The notes beneath the pieces were generated by a model. That model ran no database searches. It was not told where the DNA came from and saw nothing but the letters and a program-made list of their open reading frames with translations. A stretch of DNA of 17,121 nucleotides from assembly GCA_913009675.1 (NCBI GenBank), contig CAJVXD010000004.1, forward strand, positions 1 through 17,121, in the 5' to 3' direction. The translations under genes were made by a program, and so were the position numbers. Below, piece by piece: positions 13,378-17,121 of this stretch. Each line of letters begins with the position of its first letter. The first letter of the stretch is position 1. The DNA is from an uncultured bacterium (GTDB lineage Bacteria; Omnitrophota; Gorgyraeia; Gorgyraeales; Gorgyraeaceae).

Positions 13378-13508
13378 TCAGGATCAAATTTGCTTCGCGA
13401 ATTTGGGGCAGTAGCGAAGCTGGGATCGCGCCACAATGGCATTGTGGAGATCACGGGTTCGAATCCCGTCTGCTCCACCAAATTCTCCGAAGGCACATTT
13501 GATCCTGA
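13378..13508 (+). repeat. Imperfect inverted repeat enclosing tRNA-Ala (leader-trailer helix)
   Basis: The 5' flank of tRNA-Ala pairs with its 3' flank over about 25 bp: 13378-13389 with 13497-13508 (12 bp, perfect), TG (13391-13392) with 13494-13495, CTTCG (13393-13397) with CGAAG (13488-13492), and GAATTT (13399-13404) with AAATTC (13480-13485). One mismatch, one bulge and one small internal loop interrupt it. The helix would stack on the tRNA acceptor stem. It could guide processing of the precursor, or reflect insertion of an inverted-repeat element around the tRNA. Confidence 0.7.
13405..13480 (+). tRNA. tRNA-Ala (anticodon GGC)
   Basis: A complete 76-nt tRNA with encoded CCA. Acceptor GGGGCAG (13405-13411) pairs with CTGCTCC (13467-13473), including G3-U70, the main identity element of tRNA-Ala. 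The D arm is GCGA/TCGC with loop AGCTGGGA. The anticodon stem CCACA/TGTGG holds loop ATGGCAT with anticodon GGC (13438-13440), reading GCC and GCU. The A32-U38 combination is known from tRNA-Ala(GGC). The T arm is ACGGG-TTCGAAT-CCCGT. It lies 87 nt upstream of leuS on the same strand. Confidence 0.96.
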
Positions 13509-13567
13509 GCGAGCAATAAAATTCGGTGAATAAAAGGATTTTTTGCAAGTCGAAGGGTCTTTTTAGT

Positions 13568-16108
13568 ATGACTGAGCAGTTTTATCCCTTCAAAGAGATT
13601 GAAAAGAAGTGGCAGAAGAAGTGGGCGGGCATGGGCCTTTTTAAAATGGACCCAGACTCGCCTAAATCTAAGTATTACTGCCTCATGATGTTTCCTTATC
13701 CATCCTCCTCTCTTCATGTGGGCCACGGGAGAAACTATATCATAGGTGATGTTATTGCCCGCTACAAGATTATGAGAAGGTTTAATGTCCTGGCGCCTAT
13801 GGGCTGGGACGCATTTGGCCTGCCTGCCGAAAATGCCGCAATAAAAAGTGGGATACACCCCAGGATATCCACGTTTAAAAATATAAATACGATGAAGAAA
13901 CAGCTATATTCATGGGGAGTAGGCTATGACTGGGATAGAGAGATTGCTTCTTGCCTGCCCGATTATTATAAATGGACCCAGTGGATATTCTTGCAGCTTT
14001 ACAAAAAAGGATTGGCCTATAAGAAAAAGGCCTTTGTGAACTGGTGTCCCTCTTGTCAGACAGTCCTTGCAAATGAACAGGTCATAGACGGTCTATGCGA
14101 AAGGTGTTCTACCGAGGTAGACTTACGCAGCCTTGAGCAATGGTTTTTTAAGATAACCGCCTATGCACAACGGCTCCTGGACGATATGGAACTTTTAAGG
14201 TACTGGCCGGAGAGAGTGAAATTGATGCAGAAAAACTGGATTGGCAGGAGTGAAGGGGTTGAGATAGATTTTAAGCTTGAAAAAAGCCAAGGTCGGGCCC
14301 CGGCTTTTTTAAGATGCTTTACTACGAGGGTAGATACGATTTATGGTGCTACGTATATGGTGCTTGCCGCAGAGCACCCACTGCTTGAAAATTTGATAAA
14401 GGGTTCAGACAAAGAGGAAGAGATAAGAAAATTTATTACAGAGATAAAAAGAGAAAGCCTTCTAGACAGGGTTTCAACCGACACCGAGAAAAAGGGTATG
14501 TTTACAGGTAGATATGTGCTAAATCCTGTTAATAATAGAAGACTATCTCTCTGGATTTCAAATTATGTGCTCATGGAATACGGGACAGGCGCAGTAATGG
14601 CAGTACCCGCGCACGATAAGAGGGATTTTGAATTTGCCAAGAGATACAGTTTACCTATAGAGGTCGTCATAGATAATCCGAAGGGACATCTTGACCCTGC
14701 CAAGATGAAGGAGTCCTATATCAAAGAGGGGGTAATGGTAAATTCAGGGAGATTTAACGCTATTTCAAATATGGAGGCAATGTCCAGGATAGCGGATTAT
14801 ATGGAGAAGGAGGGCATAGGTAGACGTGTGACCCATTATAAATTGAGGGATTGGCTTATTTCCAGGCAGAGATATTGGGGTGCACCTATCCCGGTTGTAT
14901 ATTGTGATAGATGCGGTATACAGACGGTAAGAGAACAAGACCTGCCGGTGCTATTGCCCGAAGGCGTTAAGTTTAAACCTCATGGTGAATCCCCCCTGAA
15001 GGATGTCAAGGATTTTGTTAATACGACCTGCCCTACCTGTCATTCAAAGGCAAGACGCGAGATAGACACCATGGATACCTTTGTTGACTCAAGCTGGTAT
15101 TTTTTGAGATATATTTCTCCAAAGGACGAAGGGAAACCATTTGATAAAAAGCTGCTCGATAAATGGCTGCCGGTTGACCAATATATAGGCGGGATAGAAC
15201 ACGCTATCCTGCATCTTTTATATTCCAGATTTATAGTTAAGGTGTTGTACGATCTGGGATACGTAGGTTTTAAGGAGCCGTTTGCTAGACTCTTTACGCA
15301 AGGTATGATTATAAAAGACGGCACAAAGATGTCCAAGTCGAAGGGTAATGTTGTAAGTCCTGATAAACTTATTGATAGATATGGCGCAGATACAGTCAGG
15401 TTTTACACCTTGTTTATCGGTCCTCCTGAGAAAGATGCCGAATGGAACGACCGTGGAGTAGAAGGGGCCTGGAGGTTTTTGAACAGGGCGTGGCGGCTCG
15501 TCGTTAGTCGCTCGTCGTTAGTAAGTCGTGATTCGGAAAGTCAAAATTCAGATCTCAGAAGAAAAACACATGCAACTATTAAAAAAGTCACAGAAGACAT
15601 GGAAGGCTCTTTTCATTTTAATACAGCCCTGAGCGCTATAATGGAATTGGTGAATGAGATTTACGCTGTTACGGACCATCCCTCGACTTCACTCGGGACA
15701 GACGGACCATCCCTCGACTTCACTCGGGACAGACGGACCATCCCTCGACTTCACTCGGGACAGGCGAGCCACGAATTAAATGAATCTATAAAAACTATGA
15801 TAATCCTCCTTGCACCCTTTGTTCCGCATATTGCTGAAGAGATGTGGGAGAGGATAGGAAAAAAGGAAAGCGTCTTTGAAGCAGACTGGCCATTGTGCGA
15901 TGAAGAGGCATTGCTTCAAGACAGGATCTCCATGGTTGTCCAGGTAAATGGTAAACTCAGGGCGAAGGTAGAGATTTCTTCAAGGGCAGGAGAGGAAGAG
16001 ATAAAGAGGGCAGTACTTAAAGACAAGGACGTCAATAAATGGATAAAAGGCAAGATTCCAAAGAAGGTTATAATAGTAAAAGGTAGACTTGTGAATGTGG
16101 TAGTTTAG
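13568..16108 (+). CDS. leuS: Leucyl-tRNA synthetase with repeat-derived insertions
   Basis: The 846-residue class I enzyme attaches leucine to tRNA-Leu and hydrolyses mischarged products. Seen in order: the HIGH-type motif HVGHG (50-54); Zn-like Cys pairs CPSC and CERC; the editing domain CP1 (TTRVDTIYGATYMVLAAEHP; VPAHDKRDFEFA); a second CDRC/CPTC pair; DTMDTFVDSSWYFLRY; and KMSKSKGN (587-594). The anticodon-binding domain includes LRRKTHATIKKVTEDM, FHFNTALSAIMELVNE and LLAPFVPHIAEEMWERIG, and the C-terminal domain VQVNGKLRAKVE. The ATG at 13568 is preferred, with AAGGG 10 nt upstream and the usual LeuRS beginning (YPFKEIEKKWQKKW); a GTG at 13526 has no Shine-Dalgarno. Two segments lack family similarity: 15497-15522 and 15673-15765. 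Both fall between conserved helices of the anticodon-binding domain and keep the frame, so the enzyme is probably functional. Cognate tRNA-Leu lies upstream. Confidence 0.96.
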   Translation: MTEQFYPFKEIEKKWQKKWAGMGLFKMDPDSPKSKYYCLMMFPYPSSSLHVGHGRNYIIGDVIARYKIMRRFNVLAPMGWDAFGLPAENAAIKSGIHPRISTFKNINTMKKQLYSWGVGYDWDREIASCLPDYYKWTQWIFLQLYKKGLAYKKKAFVNWCPSCQTVLANEQVIDGLCERCSTEVDLRSLEQWFFKITAYAQRLLDDMELLRYWPERVKLMQKNWIGRSEGVEIDFKLEKSQGRAPAFLRCFTTRVDTIYGATYMVLAAEHPLLENLIKGSDKEEEIRKFITEIKRESLLDRVSTDTEKKGMFTGRYVLNPVNNRRLSLWISNYVLMEYGTGAVMAVPAHDKRDFEFAKRYSLPIEVVIDNPKGHLDPAKMKESYIKEGVMVNSGRFNAISNMEAMSRIADYMEKEGIGRRVTHYKLRDWLISRQRYWGAPIPVVYCDRCGIQTVREQDLPVLLPEGVKFKPHGESPLKDVKDFVNTTCPTCHSKARREIDTMDTFVDSSWYFLRYISPKDEGKPFDKKLLDKWLPVDQYIGGIEHAILHLLYSRFIVKVLYDLGYVGFKEPFARLFTQGMIIKDGTKMSKSKGNVVSPDKLIDRYGADTVRFYTLFIGPPEKDAEWNDRGVEGAWRFLNRAWRLVVSRSSLVSRDSESQNSDLRRKTHATIKKVTEDMEGSFHFNTALSAIMELVNEIYAVTDHPSTSLGTDGPSLDFTRDRRTIPRLHSGQASHELNESIKTMIILLAPFVPHIAEEMWERIGKKESVFEADWPLCDEEALLQDRISMVVQVNGKLRAKVEISSRAGEEEIKRAVLKDKDVNKWIKGKIPKKVIIVKGRLVNVVV
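15497..15522 (+). repeat. 14-bp-period direct repeat inside leuS
   Basis: CTCGTCGTTAGT occurs at 15497-15508 and 15511-15522 with a 2-nt spacer, followed by the related AGTCGTGATTCGG. It encodes the Ser/Arg-rich stretch VVSRSSLVSRDSESQ between RAWRLV and LRRKTH, where LeuRS proteins normally have a short variable loop. The composition suggests an inserted simple repeat rather than inherited LeuRS sequence. Confidence 0.6.
15673..15765 (+). repeat. Three tandem 31-bp repeats inside leuS, read in three frames
   Basis: Copies lie at 15673-15703, 15704-15734 and 15735-15765. The first two are identical and the third differs at one base. The unit contains TCCCTCGACTTCACTCGGGA, a partly palindromic core (CGA/TCG and TCC/GGA pairs). 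Since 31 is not a multiple of three, each copy is read in a different frame (HPSTSLGT, then PSLDFTR, then TIPRLHSGQ), and the 93-bp total keeps leuS in frame. It lies at about residues 702-733, in the linker before LLAPFVPHIAEE. Confidence 0.92.
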
Positions 16109-16160
16109 GAAGAAGGATTGCACAGATTGCCACAGACTTATTGTGATTTACGCAGATGAT
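16109..16160 (+). repeat. Short CACAGA-type intergenic repeat after leuS
   Basis: After the leuS stop, CACAGA occurs twice ten bases apart (16121-16126 and 16131-16136), followed by the related TACGCAGATGAT. The pattern recalls a simple intergenic repeat seen in many environmental genomes (CACAGATTACACAGA and similar), from memory. I see no terminator or promoter in it. It ends where the intron-like sequence begins. Confidence 0.4.
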
Positions 16161-16370
16161 GTGCGAGGAGCTGTATTTTTCCCATATTTTATAGAGTTGC
16201 CTCTCAGCCAAAGATAGTCAGCGATAAGGCGGAGTGAAATGGAATAAAAAATGCCAAGTGTATATTGTCAGATTATCTGGGGGATGCGGGAACTTTTCTA
16301 AGCACAGTCTGAGAAACTGGTGAACCATATCGTTAGGTAATGGCAAAACACACGGAAGCCTTCTCAAAAG
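16161..16370 (+). mobile_element. Probable 5' fragment of a chloroplast-like group II intron (domain I)
   Basis: The segment opens with GTGCGAGG, matching the group II intron 5' consensus GUGYG. It then contains, in the order I remember for domain I of chloroplast-like (CL) bacterial introns: TTGCCTCTCA, GGAGTGAAATGGAATAAA, AATGCC, GATGCGGGAAC, CACAGTCTGAGAAACTGGTG, then TAATGGCAAAACACACGGAAG and CCTTCTCAAA. After about 210 nt the similarity fades. I find no reverse transcriptase gene and no domain V with its AGC...GUUC helix before the next gene at 16409. This looks like a truncated relic that can no longer splice. The identification rests on memory of the class, with no search. The 3' boundary is approximate. 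Confidence 0.55.
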
Positions 16371-16408
16371 TGTAAAGTTAAAACGCAGAACTAGGTTGAA
16401 GATTAATT

Positions 16409-16756
16409 ATGAATATCACTCTCTATCTTCTTTTTGCTATCTTTCTTATGTGTGGATGTGCGGATATTAATACTCCGACTGCGTACTATGCCTTGACGCA
16501 TCCTTTGGGCACAAAGACAATGGTAACCGCTGGCACAAGTAAAGATAAGGTTATTGAGAAATGGGGCGAACCTTCCGATATCGTAGATATGGGTTACGAT
16601 GATATGGGCATTAAAAAAGAGGCGTGGATATATGAAGCATGGTTTCCCTGCGCCCCCCTCGACTACAGACAGTTTTCGAGAAGAAAGAAGATATATTTTA
16701 CGGGCGACTATGTAACGGGATATGAGGATATAGAGGATAAAAATGAAAAAGATTAA
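16409..16756 (+). CDS. Small lipoprotein, possibly BamE/SmpA-like
   Basis: The 115-residue product has a lipoprotein signal peptide: a hydrophobic stretch (4-14), then MCGC with Cys17 as the probable lipidated residue. The mature part contains AGTSKDKVIEKWGEPSDIVDMG (about 41-62), then EAWIYEAWF. This resembles the SmpA/OmlA (BamE) fold, where 'G-x-s-k-x-x-V-x-x-x-x-G-x-P' leads into strands ending in 'W-x-Y'. BamE is an accessory lipoprotein of the outer-membrane barrel assembly machine, but similar domains serve other roles, so function is open. No strong Shine-Dalgarno precedes the ATG. The gene follows the intron relic and overlaps the next lipoprotein gene by 14 nt, so the two are co-transcribed. 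Confidence 0.65.
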   Translation: MNITLYLLFAIFLMCGCADINTPTAYYALTHPLGTKTMVTAGTSKDKVIEKWGEPSDIVDMGYDDMGIKKEAWIYEAWFPCAPLDYRQFSRRKKIYFTGDYVTGYEDIEDKNEKD

Positions 16757-17121
16757 AAAGATATCGTTTATAATGATTTTTATTATTTTCTCATTTTATC
16801 AAGTCGGTTGTACAGTTAATAAGAAAGAAGAGCCCGTAGATAAAAAAAAGAAAATAGCTTACAGGGGAAAAGAGTCATTGAATAAGAAAGAAATATCAAA
16901 TAGAAAGCAAGCCCCCCCAGCTACGCAAGGCATCAAAAAGAAACAGATTATAGATAGAAAAGAAGCAATCAAGCAATATTTAGCAAAGCTTAGTCCTGTA
17001 TTAACGAATCTTCAAATTACCTCAAGGAATCTAAGTCAGAAGTCAATACCTCTTAAGGCAGCCCTCAAACAGGTGAGTAATTATGTAAATACTATAGATT
17101 CTTTATCCCCGCCGGAATTTA
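16743..17121 (+). CDS. Lipoprotein of unknown function (cut at the window end)
   Basis: The frame opens with ATG at 16743, within the end of the previous gene, and stays open to the last base, giving 126 residues. It begins MKKIKK, then a hydrophobic stretch and YQVGC, a lipoprotein signal with the lipidated Cys at residue 23. A Lys-rich, low-complexity linker follows (NKKEEPVDKKKKIAYRGKE..., about 26-72), then a helical part (AIKQYLAKLSPVLTNLQI..., about 81-126). I do not recognise the family. A long charged linker after the lipid anchor is common where a domain must span the periplasm or reach peptidoglycan. The frame overlap with the upstream lipoprotein suggests translational coupling and joint function. 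Confidence 0.7.
   Translation, partial: MKKIKKISFIMIFIIFSFYQVGCTVNKKEEPVDKKKKIAYRGKESLNKKEISNRKQAPPATQGIKKKQIIDRKEAIKQYLAKLSPVLTNLQITSRNLSQKSIPLKAALKQVSNYVNTIDSLSPPEF

Larger units (their letters stand above)
13129..13404 (+). other. 276-nt GC-rich spacer between the tRNAs, dense in hairpins and repeats
   Basis: I find no credible protein gene here. It holds a 12-nt complement of the tRNA-Leu T arm (13139-13150) and a perfect 7-bp pair GTCCCGC / GCGGGAC (13155-13161 with 13207-13213). That pair encloses two direct repeats of CGACGAAtAGGAG (13164-13176 and 13186-13198, one difference). A perfect 8-bp hairpin CTTTGCCC-GAA-GGGCAAAG (13224-13242) follows. AAACTGTAA occurs at 13130-13138 and 13283-13291, flanking the GC-rich block like a short target duplication. 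Downstream come a promoter-like site and a long hairpin (13336-13377). This could be an inserted repeat or a structured RNA, and I cannot tell which. Confidence 0.5.

Noticed and set aside
13129..13404. Known structured RNA (SRP RNA, tmRNA, RNase P RNA)
   Set aside because: GAAAGTCC near 13326 recalls a piece of RNase P RNA, but no other conserved part of any of these RNAs is present.
13526..13567. GTG at 13526 as the leuS start
   Set aside because: It has no Shine-Dalgarno and adds 14 residues unlike other LeuRS beginnings. The ATG at 13568 has AAGGG upstream and starts at the usual place.
15673..15765. CRISPR array
   Set aside because: The three 31-bp units are directly adjacent with no spacers and lie inside the leuS reading frame, so this is a tandem repeat.
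16161..16408. c-di-GMP (GEMM) riboswitch before the lipoprotein gene
   Set aside because: AACCATA and GGCAAAACAC superficially recall it, but the conserved core is missing and the group II intron reading explains the motifs in order.

Overview
The window is the end of an assembled contig from a Gram-negative bacterium with moderately low GC. Outer-membrane biology is evident: lipoproteins, two beta-barrel-like proteins ending in Phe, a type IV pilin-like protein and a periplasmic L,D-transpeptidase. The mix of genes and the GC-rich intergenic repeats recall candidate phyla such as Omnitrophota, but nothing here fixes the taxonomy. Positions 1-135 are not genomic: 78-135 is a full-length Illumina P5/TruSeq adapter and 1-77 is the low-complexity tail expected from read-through, so the usable sequence begins at about 136.

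Region 1 (136-3583), all + strand: the 3' end of an unidentified gene, a membrane-bound polyprenyl-phosphate sugar-phosphate transferase that would start exopolysaccharide or glycan synthesis, an 18-bp perfect hairpin, then a tight run of a SurA/EpsD-like lipoprotein, a two-TM HAMP protein without an output domain, and a small secreted HExxH protein. Region 2 (3584-6888): a secreted protein built of two copies of a roughly 165-residue unit behind a clear sigma70-type promoter, a receiver-histidine kinase fusion with its own promoter, and a GTG-started type IV pilin-like protein. Region 3 (6889-10487): a ComM/YifB AAA+ ATPase, then a near-consensus promoter and a tandem pair of paralogous barrel-like proteins ended by a strong intrinsic terminator.

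Region 4 (10488-12961): promoter, a DUF212 divergent PAP2-family membrane protein, a LysM plus YkuD L,D-transpeptidase, and accA (acetyl-CoA carboxylase carboxyltransferase alpha). Region 5 (12962-13567) has no protein gene but holds tRNA-Leu(CAA), a 276-nt GC-rich stretch dense in hairpins, and tRNA-Ala(GGC) enclosed by a long inverted repeat. Region 6 (13568-17121): leuS, interrupted by two repeat-derived insertions. One is three tandem copies of a 31-bp unit, read in all three frames and totalling 93 bp, so the frame is kept. It is followed by an apparent 5' relic of a chloroplast-like group II intron and two overlapping lipoprotein genes, the second cut by the window end.

No large undescribed system is evident. 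The most unusual observations are the frame-preserving repeat insertion in leuS, the leader-trailer helix around tRNA-Ala, the intron relic, the duplicated secreted protein, and the adapter contamination.
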